From Chaetorhynchus papuensis (Eukaryota; Chordata; Aves; Passeriformes; Rhipiduridae): 64,000 nt of DNA. Where the stretch lies: NCBI GenBank assembly GCA_013396525.1, contig VWYX01000757.1:70092-134091 (forward strand), given 5' to 3'. Shown here piece after piece: positions 38,241 to 51,905 of the stretch. The notes beneath the pieces are model-generated. The model searched no databases. It was given only the letters and a program-made list of their open reading frames with translations, and had not been told where the DNA came from. Both the position numbers and the translations under genes were made by a program. The first letter of the stretch is position 1. Each line of letters begins with the position of its first letter.

Positions 38241-41200
38241 ACACAATCTAGCAGAGAATTCTTCAGCTGAAATCAATCTGTCCTGCACTTTAGAAAGCTA
38301 ACTTGTCAATGTGTGCTGCAACATAGTACCATTTTTTTCCTTTTGTAATTTATTTTGCTCCAGTAAAAAATCGCAAATTTTAGTGGATTTTTTAGATTAC
38401 ATGTTAGTGACAAAACCAACTTGGTCAATTTAAATTTAGTTGATATTTCAAATAACCTTTTAGGACATATCAACTTTCCTTTTTCCCTCTACTGTGGCCA
38501 GTTACATATGGCATTCAATTCAGAATCTAAAACTTGAAATGTTATCATTTGAAGGGAGTAATAAAACAGTATTATGAATTAAATTTCAAGGAAAAATTTG
38601 GTGGCATTTCCCAAAATAAAAAGTTGGTTGCTCAGTATTACCCATTTTTACATAGGTATTTCGACCCAAAACTCATTGAAGTCAGTAAAAAGCTTCTTAC
38701 TGAACTCACTAGACTTTAGGTCAAGCCATGAAGCTGTTTCACCTGCAGAGCATTATTCAAAAGAAGGGCAGTATTCAAAGGAAGCCATTATTCATAATCA
38801 TTTTTTCTCTTAAAAGGAAAAGAAATAAAGACAGGCACCTTATCCAGACTCAAAAAGCAATTCAAGATGAGAACTAAAAATAGAATCCAATCTTTACTTT
38901 TATAGTGATAATAGAAATAGTAGAAGCATTATGGACAATATTGAATAATGGTAGAGAACAGCATAATAAAGAAGTGATGAATAATAGTGTGTGTTGATCC
39001 TGAAGATGTATTCAGATGAAAGAGTAATTTATATTGCATTTTTATATGCAAGTCTCTTGGATTTGCCATGTTTCTTGTTGGAATTCTGCTTCATATTGTA
39101 AAATAAGTGCATGAAGTCTCATCTGGCTTTACAACAACAATTTTATTTTCTACATTTTAATCAAGGAAGGGCAATGCAAAATAACCTTTGTATGCAGTTT
39201 AGTCCTGTATTCATTAGTACTGTGTAAATAACATTTTTCTTATCACATCGTTCTTTAAAACAACTTACAGAAATCTACACTGCAAATTTATTAGTGATTC
39301 TTTTTCTACAAAAAAAAGTCTTGTAGGTGTGCATGAATATGCATCATCTGTACTGATTCTTCACAGGTTTAATCCTCAGATCTTTTATTTCCATTCAGCT
39401 GAATTCTCCTTGCTGTAGATATAGAATTGTGAACTCTTATAAGCCCAAGATTTTGAGAAAATAAAAGTCTCAAGTTTCAGTGTTTCTGAAAAGACCCGTC
39501 AGATTTTTCATAGACTTGGACTTTTTTTCAGTTGTATATTTGTTTGTTTATATCAAAACTTTCTGTCTGGTGAGAATTTTGTGGATGTATAACAACTGAC
39601 CACAATCTGTCACAGCTTTAAGTGGATAACTGATGAGTGCATCTTATCCCAGTATATTCTGGAAAATAATTATACAAAGATTTGCAGATAGTTTCTCCGG
39701 GTTTAGCTTTCTCCAGCACATGGTCCTCAGCAAATTGGATGAGGATCATTGTTAGCTCAATTGGCCAGCAAACTGAAAAACTTTTTTGGTTTATTTACCC
39801 ATTGATTCACAAAGGAAGTAGGCAAGAATCCCTACACTGAAGATAAATTGGTATTATGGCCCACACCACACCTTCAAAGCCAAAACAAGTAGAACGTACT
39901 ATATCATTGAAGGTCTGGTTTTACTACCAGCAACTGCAGAATATATGAAGTTAATTCTGTTCTGACACAAATAAGCAAATTTATGAATAACCGAGATTTT
40001 ATCAGATTTTCTAGATTTCTGTATGTAATTCTGGTGTTCTGGTGGTGTTCCTTGGGTCCTGTTATTTCTTGATTAAATGAGTTCAAGTTTTTGTTTTCCT
40101 AAATGACATTCAAAACTAATCTTTTTATTAATTCAATGGGTTCATTATTTTCATTTTGCACTGTCAATCCTCATTTCAAATCATTTTTACTTCTGAGGAA
40201 TTTTCCAAATTTTCCTAATGAAGTTTATATGCTCTTTTATATAGGATGTAGATAATTAACATTCTTTCTTATAGGGTCAGCTATTCACCATTACAACTCC
40301 TATCATCTTATCACAGTTTTGAGGCACTGTGTTTGTGAGCATGTGTGCACAGAAGACTCGGACTTATAATATTTGAGAGAGGCATATGCATAACAAGAAA
40401 ATATTTCTTGTATTTTGTACAAAATTTATATATTTTTTTCATAGTCTCATAAATTTCAACACAGATTGGTACATTCTACTCTAATGAAATTCCTTTTCCA
40501 TGTGACCTTCTGTTCTATTAGAAGAGGTAGACATTTTGAGTTTTCACTTTTACCACTCCATTGTAGCAAAGCAGAAGAAAATTTAGCAGTATTTCAAGGT
40601 AGAATGTGAAGATCTTTTCAACTGAATGAAAGTAGGAACAATGTTTTTGCAGAATGTAATTTGCAAGTTGACCAAATGTTCTCTTTGTCTTTGTAGGCAG
40701 TCTCAGGAGACTATCATGATTTCCCACCAGCAGAGCTCTACTTTTTGGGAGGTGAAAAGACAAGCAGGGCAGTATATAAGAATGAACCTCACATTGGACA
40801 GCATACTAAAGGCTGCCTTACCCTTCCTTTCCAGCTAACCTTTATCTATTTCCATATTTAAACTGCACCAGAGAACTTCCCCAGTGCAATGGTTTCAAAC
40901 ACTGCTTTAGAGAGCTGTTGAGTGAGAGACTCCAAAAGGAAAGAATGCAATTTATTGCGAACACTTCTTTTACTGAGTAGAGGTTTTTTACAGCCTTAAT
41001 TTTTTAATTATGGAGTAGGACCACTTGCTTAATTTATAAAATCTGTTATTACTATGTACTATAGTTTGTGAAAAATTCAGTAATTAATAATCACAGTATT
41101 CATCTTCTACTGAAGAGAAAACAAATTGGTAGTGTAGCTGGGGAGCCCTGTGGAAGATACAGTATTTGAGGAGCCAGTGGACATGTCTACTCTACTTGGA

Positions 41201-44200
41201 CTCACATTCAGGGCTTGAGAAGCTAGTATGCAAATAAGGTAGTGTGTAACTTAGATTTGGGAAAGGTAGGCAGTATGTGGCAATCAGCCTGAGAGTTGTG
41301 CCCTGTGCTCATGCTGTGCTGCTCACATTGCTGGGCAACATTAAAGTGTGTTACCTGTGTGGCCTTGCCTCGGTCTTACAGTGCAGCAACAAATTCTTGT
41401 GAGGACATTCTTTAGAAGGGTTTCCTTATGAGGGAATTGGATAGTAGCTCAAAGGACCAAAACAGAGAGCTTCTCCCCATGGTTAGGATCTACTCTTGTC
41501 TTCACTGAGCACCAGAAGAAAATCCAAAGGGGCCCTGTCCAGTGCCACACAAAAAGGTGCCCATAGGGAAAGAAGGCTTATTCACTAACTGTATTCCATC
41601 TCTTATTCTGTCTTATTCAAGCACTTATCCTATTGAGCCATTTTTTCCAGGTCTTTCTTACTGAGATCCATAAAAGAGCCCTGCACCAGCTCAGTCACCC
41701 CCCCGTTCCCCGTACAGAACAATGTGTCTTTGCAAACCATGGGAAGAAAACAGATGACATATCTGTGCATTTTATGCTTTTGAATACTGGGAACATAGAA
41801 AAATGTACCTGTAATGGCTAAAAGGAGATAAACTAAGTTGGATACAATGAATTTCTGCCTCTCAGAGTACAGCTCTCTACAATATTCACTAAACTTATCC
41901 ATTCTCTAGATGTAACTCCATAACAAAGTCTACGGAAAATTTTGGGTCTTGCCGCTCTTCCAGTCCGGATTAAAATGGCCACATTAACAGTTTAAATTTA
42001 AGGACAATCAATCTTAATGATGATAAGTATTTTAGAGAATTAAATTTAAATACATCAGAAAGATTAAACCACCAAATATACTTGACTATTTCTGGCCAGG
42101 AAATTTCTGTAGTTAGAATGAACAAGTTTCATAATCTCTAAAATGGAATTTGGTTTTTCAGGGAAGTGATTTTGGCTCTCACTAGACGAATAATGGTAAA
42201 TAAAATGAAATAAGTATTGATGAGATTATTTTTGTGCTTTTGTTTGTAAGCTAAAAGATAAGTCAGGTAAATTTTAAAAGATAGTCCATACCAGAGACAG
42301 AAGCAGGATTCAAAGAGGTACTGATAATACCCCAAAATACCAGTGACATCTGAAAAATCACAGAATCTCTTTTACAGTATATAATTCTATATTTTAAATA
42401 AATCTGAGGACACTGATCAGCTTATCCATGAGTTATTTCAAGAAAACAAGTAGTGCTGACCATTCCATTATTATGTTCTACTGACATAGAAAGCTATGTA
42501 AGTTATTTTTTGCATGTTTGAATAGGTGCTGAATTTATGGAAAAACATTATATGTAAAGATTATAAGATTAAACAACATATAGGCAATGCAACTGTAAAA
42601 GTAAATATTGAGAAAGGAATAAAATATGGATTTTTTTAATATGCTTTTTTAAAAATATCTAAATGTAGAACACTTTCTGCTGTAAAGAGTTTTGGCTTGT
42701 TATGTGGATTTTTTACTCTCTTATTCATTATTTTATTATTATTTGCTTGATGGCACTTAAATAGAAAATTGTAACAGTTCTCTAAACATAAACAAGTCTG
42801 ACTGTTCTCTTTTGAAATGGATTCTGTTCCTTTGTAATCACTCATGAAAGGAAAATCAGAAATTGTAGATCTGTGAAGCTAGATATTTTTGTTCCTCATT
42901 TCCAGACACACTCCTCAGGCTGCTTACCTCTTCCTAAAACAAACATAATTCAATTTCTACACACATCTACACACACATCGAGATTTATATGTTGAAACAG
43001 AAGAAGGAAGAGGGAGATGGTCAAGAGAAAATTCTAAACCTGCTCTCCTCTGATATCACAGTTCCTTTTCTGCACCTAAATGGAAAAATCAGATTTTGAA
43101 TTTTGGAAATTTTTGGAAATATTTTTTAGCTTTTCTTCTGAACATATGTGTGTTTGAACATGTGTAAAAAAAATCAATTTGTGTAGTAAAATATAGAGCA
43201 GTTACAGAAAATTCTTTAATGTAATTTGCAAATAAAAGAGGAAAAGGGAGAGTGGCTCTATATTGTTAAAACAGCAGACACTTCACCGTCCTGTAGCAGT
43301 CAGGGCAGAAGGTATTTGAAGGCTCTGGTGTTCAATAGTATATCTATTCTACCTATCAATATATAGTTTAGCTTAATAACACATCATGTGAAAAGGAAGA
43401 AAAAACAACACAGACCAGTGGTTTATATTCATCAACTACATGTTGGTGTGCCTGTTAATAGGACTGTTTATTGACCTCAGTGAGAGTGATGATAAAAGTA
43501 AAAATTTTAGCTGACCAGTGCAGGTTTGAACTCAGATTTCTGTATTGCATTACTAATGTCCATGGCACGAGATTTTTTTTTTCCAAAGTATGTAAAAATA
43601 AAAAAAAAGTATGAAACTGGTACATACAATAGTTACACACCAGTTATACCCCTGCCTGTTACATATTAGTCAAAACTGGTGTATAAACCTAAGGTATACC
43701 TCATTGACATAGCAGATTTTAGTTAGTGATTAAGGAAATTGTGACTCCACTAAAATGAATTTCCTTTGTCAATATTTTACATTCTTCACAATGGTGTCAA
43801 GCTATAATTATAAGAAATATTTATTTTTAAACTTTTACCTCAGAATCTTAGAATCTGTTAGAAGATAAGCAAAAGAATAGAACACATACTTTAGTTTGTT
43901 GATCGGGGGGGTAGTTTACTGATAAAAGTGGAATGAGTTTATAGTATGGGGAAGTATTATATACAAAAATTCAATTATATGTAAAGAGATTCATTTTTTT
44001 AATTTGATCCAATGAGTGAATATCTTTATAGTCAGGTGCAAGCCAGATTTTGCAGGTAGTTTTTGAAAATACAACTGCAGGATCTACAACTCCTCTTTGC
44101 TCAATGTCAGGTAAAGTACATTAAGATTCAGACATTATTTCATCTTCCCCAACACTGGACATTTCCCCAGCATTGAACAGATAATATTCAGCTGGGGTGT

Positions 44201-44214
44201 TGGGCCATCTTGTC
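38241..44214. other. AT-rich DNA, no gene recognised
   Basis: No gene or common repeat. It holds copy 2 of the 61-bp core. Less AT-rich text at about 41100-41720 is unassigned; the minus frame 41630-41902 (90 codons) overlaps it and has no motif I recognise. Confidence 0.5.
39611..39671. repeat. Duplicated 61-bp core, copy 2
   Basis: Partner of 35687-35747 with one substitution (T for A in the TTA(A/T)CCC segment). Left-flank similarity covers 39585-39610 and falls to roughly two thirds identity. Right-flank similarity fades within about 20 bases. Confidence 0.85.
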
Positions 44215-44300
44215 TAGATTACTTTTCACAACAAAGACGAAGCAGATGATCCTTGAGGTCCCTTCCAATCTGATGTTCCATGTATCGTATTCTTTAATGT
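44215..44300 (+). mobile_element. CR1 LINE 3' terminal scrap
   Basis: Contains the CR1 3' end signature 'gatgatccttgaggtccctt' followed by 'ccaatctgatgttccatg'. Only about 85 bases are recognisable. Confidence 0.75.
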
Positions 44301-46689
44301 TTTTCTTATTTGACAGAAATAAGAACTTTATGATTGGAAGGAAAACCACAACAGTCCATATATTAATTTTGATTTAAGATTGTTACTTAATATTTGGCAT
44401 TGCAAATCTGTATGTCCTTGGATATGGTACTATTACTATTCAATCCATCTCTGTTTTAAACGAGAATTTAATTGGTTTTGGCTCCCTCTGCAAGGTGTCT
44501 GATAACATGTTATGACCTTTTCATTATGAAATTTTCAACGTTTTCACAAGACTGCAAGTGACATTTCTGGCAACTACTTCAGATAAAGTGATATTTGACC
44601 TTCTGTTCGGTGTTCAGAATATGTTTAGAAGTAGCAATGGAGCCATCTTTGAACATATTGATAATAAGTGTGATCAACAATAAGGCCAATTTCATCAAAA
44701 TTCCAAAAAAAGCCACAAAAAATGCAATGATACATGGCAGCCATGCAATGAATCCCATAAAAACACTTTTAATTAAATCAAGTGGTTGCAGACAAATTCC
44801 CTGATTGCTAGCCCTAAAGTCTTCTTGGCACACAGTCCTGTGTTATTTTAATAGATACCTTGAAAACTAGAATTTATGTATTTCAGAGGACAATCCTTTC
44901 ACTGGCAATGGATTTTAGATTTCTTAATTTGAAGAGTTCCTGAAGGTTCCATGATAGGAACTCGTGACCCATTCTAATGATATGTTGTCCATGTATATAG
45001 AGGCTTTCCTCTAGGTGATATAATTTACCCAAAGTGAAGATCATTCAGGACTTAAAACAGCTACAATTAAGCCTGTTGAGTTCTAGAGCTCTCAGAGGGT
45101 AGAGAGGGTTCAGTTCTTTTTCAAATAAAAGAGGGGAATAATACTCACATTAAGACAGTACTTTAAGTACCAGAATCTCCTGCCAGCTGTCAGGTTTAAA
45201 AAGAGACAGTCTCATATAAAAGTGAGATAAAGATTTAAATTTTATCTGAAACCTGAGATTTATACAATAAGGAATTAATATAATAATTATGTTAAGCTTA
45301 GAGAAATAAAAGAAGAACTGTACTTACCACTCCAGTCGGGATAAGTGGAATTGTAACTAAAAATGAATGTCACATGCATTTTGTTACTAATATTTTTAAG
45401 GCATTGATTGCATTTAAATTCTGATGCTTAATTTAAATCTATTGGAAAATACTGGAAAAAACTTATTTAAAATAAGGATGCATTTTCATAAATATTTAGG
45501 AAAATAAGTAAAAATTTTGAAAGATTAAGACAGTTGTTTTGGGTAATCATTAGATGATTTATAATGAAACATATTTGGAGAAACTAATTTCATAATAGAT
45601 CTTTCCACATAATACCTAAATATCTTTAACTGTAATAAAAAATCACTTGCAACTACAGATAGAAAAATAAATGAAGAATATCTGATTTCATCCAAGCAAA
45701 AGGACAAGACTGTCAAATACATGGTCAGCAAAGAAAACTTACGTTTTAGTGGAAAGGGAGCCTTGCAGTATTTTTTCAGCACTTTTGCATATCAAAAGAG
45801 AATAATTAACTCCGAAGGGCCAAACTTACTCCAAGGGTGCAAAAAAGGTCTACGTTACACAACTGTGCATGCTCTTCCAAGAGTCATGAGGCTGATTACC
45901 TATTCACATAGATAGCTTGTGCTACACAACACAGTTTCTCAGTAAAATTCCTCTCTTCCATATCAAAATGACATTTTAACTTTTGAGGGGTTTAATACCC
46001 TTTTTACTACTTTATTTTCTGCTCTGCCTATTGATTTTTCTAACCTTTTGACAGGAGCTTTACTTGCCTTGTCTTTCTGCATAATTCTTTTAAATTACAT
46101 TCAGACCACAAGACAAATTCTAATCTCCATTATACAAAAATATGGTAAATCCATTGAAGTTAACAGAAAGGTATAAGATTCAAAGTCTGATTTTGATCAA
46201 AAATAGACCTGTTGGCTTTTAGTAGGCTAGCTTTTAAGCCAGGGAAAAGCACAATGGGCCAAGTTCATTTCCAGTGGAACTACACTAATGTCTGCTGACT
46301 TCTAATAGATGAAATCCTACATTTTCTTTCAAACTTTTACTTAAACCCATTTTTCTTCCTCTGAAAAATGGGTCTTAAAAGTCTAATATTTTGAAGGTAT
46401 GATGGTAATTACTGTCATGAGTTTGCCAGTAACTTTTAAGGAAGTTCCCTAACTGTGGGTCGTATGCACATAATTTTGTATCCCTAGATTTTCTTCCCTG
46501 TCAATGTAGTTCAAGTGAACTACTGAACGTATCATTTTTCCCTTTTCCTTACCACATCTTTTTCTTGTTGGAAAAAAGGTCATCCAAGTCAATGGTGTGA
46601 AGATCCATCCTGAAATACAGGTAGGAGCCACCTTGAATAAGCACTTGCATCCAAAACCTGGAAAATACTCCAAACATTAAAGGCTCAGA
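44301..46689. other. AT-rich DNA, no gene recognised
   Basis: The minus frame 44579-44833 (84 codons) encodes a strongly hydrophobic stretch of about 35 residues (roughly residues 26-60) that would be one or two membrane spans. I recognise no family and see no convincing splice or promoter signals. The stretch 46450-46689 joins the CR1 fragment on its right and is not recognised. Confidence 0.45.
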
Positions 46690-46965
46690 GAGGGCCACTG
46701 AATTCGTCTGGTATGATTTGCCCTTGGTGAAGCCATATTGACTGTCTCTGATCAATTCCCTGTCTTCCGTATGTTTTGGTGTATCTTACAGAAGGATCCA
46801 TTCTATGTTCTCAGACGACACAGTGGTGAAGCTGACTGGTCAGTAGTACCCAAGGTCCTCCTTATTATCCTTTTCAAAAATGAATGCGACACTCCCTTTC
46901 TCCAGTCACTGGGGACTTTGTCCATTTGCCATGATTTTTCAAACACAATAGACCAATGAAATTAG
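46690..46965 (-). mobile_element. CR1 LINE reverse-transcriptase region fragment
   Basis: Read on the minus strand it encodes decayed CR1 ORF2 text: 'DWRKG', 'PVSFT' and 'DSQYGFTKGKS', which correspond to the N-terminal RT region. Homology stops abruptly at about 46690. The plus-strand frame 46738-46959 and minus frame 46549-46755 are by-products. Confidence 0.8.
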
Positions 46966-49900
46966 GCCACACTTACAGTATCCTTCTTCTTTCTAAAAAT
47001 AGGAAAGATGTTGAAGTTCTTGGAGTCAAGAATCTGAAGTTTTAGTGAGACTCTCAATGTTTAGGTTGTATTTCATAACTAATGTACACACTTGACAATT
47101 CCACGGCAAAGAAAGTAATCCCTTAAAATTTTATAGAACATTTTACTATCTCATATAATTACTGATTTATGCAAATATAATTCTTAATCTTAAAACCACT
47201 TATAAGTTATTAACTTCTAGAATTCCACTTTCAGCATGACTACACTTCTTTGGGCTTAATAATTCTGAAATGACTAGAACTGCAGGATTAAGTTTCAGGG
47301 ATCTTAGGTACAAAGAACAAATGAACAAATTATTTCATTCATCATCAATGAAACATTTAAATCAACCTTAAACCCCCCACTATTTCAAGTCAAGGCTTGT
47401 TTGGAATTGCAGTCATTACTATTTATATTTTTATTATATTTTAGTCTGGAGGTATGCATGCCAAGAAATTTTCCTGCGGAAAAGTCCTCGTCTTATAACT
47501 GATATTCATCATAAGCTTTTGGAGCAGATATATTCTTCTGCACATGGACATAAATGTCATTTTCCTTAGGTCTTGCAACCCAGTATTTAATTTAGGAGAA
47601 TACTCTCTGGGGAAATAAAACAAAAATAAACAAACAAGCCCTTACCAAACAAATGATATCTATGAATCCTTGTATTATTTTAAAATTACATTCTCTGTGA
47701 TCATTTGAGCCTCTGTGCTGAAACAAATACATTTTAGTATTTAACAATTTTTAATATTTTATAAAGGATTTTATTTCCCCTTCAGATACACAGTTGCATT
47801 GCAGAGGATGTTTTTGCTCAGGCCTATAGTGGTTGGGTGAGGAACTCAAAGAGGGAGCTGACCAAATTCTTGACTGATATTTTAACTAGAGATTTGGGGT
47901 TTATGAGACACAGCATTCCATTGTTCCATCAGACTAACTATAAGATTGAAAATCTTCACCATATCAAGTCTTTAATGTTCCCACAGTTATGCACTTAAAC
48001 ATTTTAATTTAGATTGCAGAATATAAATTTCACCACAATTTCCAGTGAGTCATTAGTAAGTCAATATTAAACTTTGGGTACCAAATAATCTGATGTTTTC
48101 TCGCATAGGTATCTCATCTGAGGCCATACAACACCCTCTAGGAAGAGTAGTAGGAAGCAGACAATTTTCATTCTTCACTTGTTGCTTTTTATTTTCAAAG
48201 TTTTCTCAGAAATTAGCTGAAAGTTTCTGGTCCAATGTCTTAGGAAATTGTATGAGCCAGTGATAAAAAACCCTCTATCTCTCTGCAGAACCTCACCAGG
48301 ATATTTCATATGTGAACAGACAGGTGAAAGAAATTGGTTTAATTTCTGATGAAGAGAGGTTGATACTTGGTAATGCATCTTAGATCAACTGTGCAATTTC
48401 CATAGAGATGTTTTCTAGTGTACCCCTCCAGAAAGTACTATTCTACCAAATGATTTTGAGATCTCTGACAAAATTCAACCGATGAATAAAACAACCAACC
48501 TATGCAAACAGTATAAATACAGTTTCAATACATTATGTTTCCATGTTTAACCAATAGCTCCAGTAAATTATCCAAGAGTTATTTTGCTTGTGGTTTGGTA
48601 CAGACAGAGTTGGTGATACTAATCAGACTTGGGCTTTTTTGGTTTGAAATACAGAGAAATTTTTACAATATTTTTTCAGAGCTTTTCTTACCAGGTAGCT
48701 GTGTACCACAGAAAGATGATCATTTGTTATGTTCAGTATTTGGACTTTATATTTCCCAAAATCTAATTTAATTTCCAAACCTAAAACTTCTCACTGAACT
48801 GGAACAGTTAAACAATTGCTCCAGGATAAATTAGATTTTTTAACTCTCCTCAATAGAACAAGAATACAAATGATGTCTTAGAAATGTGTGCAGAGTCCAG
48901 CAGATACCCTAACACAATTTAAAAATAAAATGTTGCCAAATTCATTAACATTTGTTTACATATAAAATGGTAAAATTATTGGAATGTTTAAATTACCCCA
49001 TTGCTTCTTTTTTTTTTTTTAAATACATTGAGACGTTTAGATTTGGGAAAAAAAACCCACAGCAAACATTGCATTTTGTAACATTTCTATTGATTTTTCC
49101 AGCTTCTATCAGTACTGTTTCTTTTCAAATGTTCACCCTGTTATTTCAACATCTGTGTGATAACTGATTTAACAGCCAGAGCACCAGCCTCTAAAGTGCC
49201 CTGAATTCATGGATTATACAATTTAGGATTGTACTTTTGGGGGAAAACTCACTTAAGCAGTCATTTTAAAAAGTGGACTCAGCCACCAGAGTATGAGAAG
49301 CCAATAGGACTGATTTAAGCTGTTGTTGGTTAACTTGGCTTATTTTGTGCTAAAGTGCCTTGTCTACACAGTGTTTTGTTTCATACTGTCTGGCATTTTG
49401 ACCTGTGTTGATAAAACAAATTTGGAAGCAGATTTTCTGGAATGGAGAAATGAGATACATTAAAGCAAAATGATGTGGGTTGAATTTCCAGGCTGGAATA
49501 AGCATTCTGTATATCCAGCATTCTTTTCTCTGTTGCCCTATTGACTGACTACATTAATAAGTCCATGAGTGTACTTGTGTATCTCAACTACACCAGTATC
49601 ATCCAGACAACTCTTTCTGTTCCCATTAATCACAATCAAGTGTCATGCTTTGCAATAGCCCAAGGCAAGTTCTCATAGTTGAGCTCAAACCGTGTGCCTC
49701 ATGTTCTGTGTGGCTCATGCTGACGTCTTCGATTTTAATGAATCACAGAGATTGAAGAAAGTCCAGGCTCATCTGGAGAGCACTCTAGTGCACTGGCACC
49801 AGTAAGGACAAATAAGGGAAAGGGAACACGGAGCACTGATTTGGCACCACAGCATGGAAGACAGGTTGAGCTGAGTTATGCCAAGGCTAGGAAAGATAAA

Positions 49901-51717
49901 GTTAAGAGCAGATACAACCTTGCCTGAGGCTTGAATGGCATTTTTGGCAGAGATCTGACAACTGAACTATATCCTGTAGAAGTTATACAGCAGTTCTTAG
50001 AAATTGTTACATACAGGGGTAGAAAACCCACAGCACTTTTCAAGAATAGACATGCTTTAAGAGTTAATCTAAGTTATTCTCATCAGCGTGGGGTCTCTCA
50101 GATTTGAGCATATGTGTAAATTTAAAAATCTCCTTTTCTACTGTGTTTGATTTATCTATATGCAAGATATATCATTTAACAGAAACAAACTGCCACAGAT
50201 GGACATGAAATAAACATCCTTATTAAATATTAGTTAATATGCTGTATAAATATGTATATGTATAGGATGAACAACATATGTGTATGTTTTTGAAACTGTT
50301 CTGGTAAAGAACTGCTCTGTGGAAATTATGAAGCTTTTTCTCACAATTATCAGTCCAGCTCCCGCGAGCTGTGATCTTTTCAGTGATGCGGGATTCCTGA
50401 GTTTTCTTAAAGTTCTTGAAGGTAAGTAGAATGCCTGAAGATCTTGGGCACCACAATTTCTCTAAGCTACCAAGCTATGTAGTAAAATGTGTAATAGGAA
50501 GGGCCTTCAAGGGCCCCAGAAATTCTGCTTTTAAGAGTCCAGGGGAATTTTTTTTCTACATCAAAATCTGTAAAATCTTTCTGATGGAAATATGTTTCGT
50601 TCAGGATTGTGAAAGCAGTCCATGGCTAAGCAGTCCATCCCAGTAACAGGTGTTCCAGGTATCCTATTCTCTTTGTAGAGAGAAATGCTTGAGTTATGAG
50701 TATGAGATACTCCTAATGTACCTTAGAGCCTAAAAAAAAAACCCAAGCAGACAAAAACTCTCTAGTTATTAATGTAAGGATTCAATAGCAATAAACTTTG
50801 AGGATGTCAAGAGAGAGTAGTCTAACTTACTGAAAGCGAAGTGGAAAGCAATACCTCTTTTAAAAAACACAAGGCAAGTATTCAATCTATAAAACATTAT
50901 GCAAGATGAGACATAAATGGATGGCTGGTAAATAAGAATAATTAGTCTCTACACTACATTTCCTGAAACTGTGGCGTTATTTTCCATTGCAGCTTTATAG
51001 GCCATCTAAAAAAATAAGTCCCTTTGATCATTAATTAAAAAAAAACCAAACATATCCTTTCAGTTCTAATTGTTATTGATTTCCATACAAGAAGAGAATA
51101 ATATTTTAGCACATATTTTTAATATAAATTCATATGCGGTGTCTTATGATCTCAATACTCAATCTGGTATTTTTTATTTATCCCCATGCTGACTGGGTGA
51201 ATCTCTTGTTTAGCTGTAAAGGTGGCAATGAAAGTTTTCACTCTTTAACTCTGAAGAACTCATTAAGAGCATAAAATTTTTGATTAAAAAATTTGCCATT
51301 TGTTACTGAAATTTATTTCAGAAAGAGGTCAGGCTAAGGACTACAAAAAAAGAAAGAGGAAATTTTTTATTTCATGTTAAATAATAAATGCACAGCTCTA
51401 AGGAAAATCAGGGTATGGAACAAGCTTCTAGAAAGTTTGTAGTTACCCAAGATAGACTAACATCTGTGCAAAGGACATTAAACTCATCTGTTTGATCTAA
51501 TCTTAACAGTATCTTTCTCATACAACAATTATAAAATGTTAAAGACAGTCGACGAGTTCCTCCAGTATTTGCTACTGCAACATGGATTTATTTCTTACTG
51601 TTACAGAAAAGAAGGAGATATGGAGAGGACCAAAAATATGTACAGCTGATGGAAGGCATTGAACCTAACAGCCCAGGTTAGTTTTGGGGACTGCCTCCCT
51701 GGCCAGTCTCCTGTCCC
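46966..51717. other. AT-rich DNA, no gene recognised
   Basis: Apart from the candidate exon at 50354-50421 I see no supportable feature. The plus text at about 49730-49920 is less AT-rich and may hold a decayed repeat that I cannot name. Confidence 0.5.
50354..50421 (+). other. Candidate 68-nt exon (unidentified)
   Basis: Preceded by a pyrimidine-rich tract ending in TTATCAG (acceptor at 50352-50353) and followed by a perfect donor, GAAG|GTAAGT (50422-50427). One of three frames is open across it, giving PAPASCDLFSDAGFLSFLKV and more. It has four CpGs in 68 bases in a CpG-poor region. The segment also contains short inverted TCCCGC/GCGGGA words. No gene is recognised; the minus strand is also open here (50223-50456). 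It could be a host exon, a lncRNA exon or a pseudo-exon. Confidence 0.3.
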
Positions 51718-51905
51718 ACCCTCAGAATACCAAAACAAAACACAAAGCCAAACAAACAAATAAAAAAACAACCAACCAAAAAACCTCACCAAATAACTTG
51801 CAAAACAAAACCAAAACCCCCAAACCAATCAACCCAAAAACAACCCCAAAATCCAAAACTAAACCAAGCCAACAGCAAAACCTCCAACAGCTCAAACAAA
51901 AGAGA
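51718..51905. repeat. A/C-only low-complexity tract
   Basis: Nearly 190 bases of the plus strand consist mostly of A and C with very few G or T, built from CAAA, CCAAA and AAACCCC-like words without a fixed period. The minus strand is correspondingly G/T-rich with several GGGG runs. Open frames of about 75 codons on both strands arise from this composition. Confidence 0.85.

Noticed and set aside
41630..41902. 90-codon minus frame
   Set aside because: No motif, no splice or promoter context, and an overlapping plus frame of similar length; not enough to call a gene.
46597..46609. Small exon ending at CAG|GTAGGA
   Set aside because: The donor is fair, but the tract before it is purine-interrupted, the would-be exon is only about 42 nt, and it sits beside a truncated CR1 fragment with both strands open.
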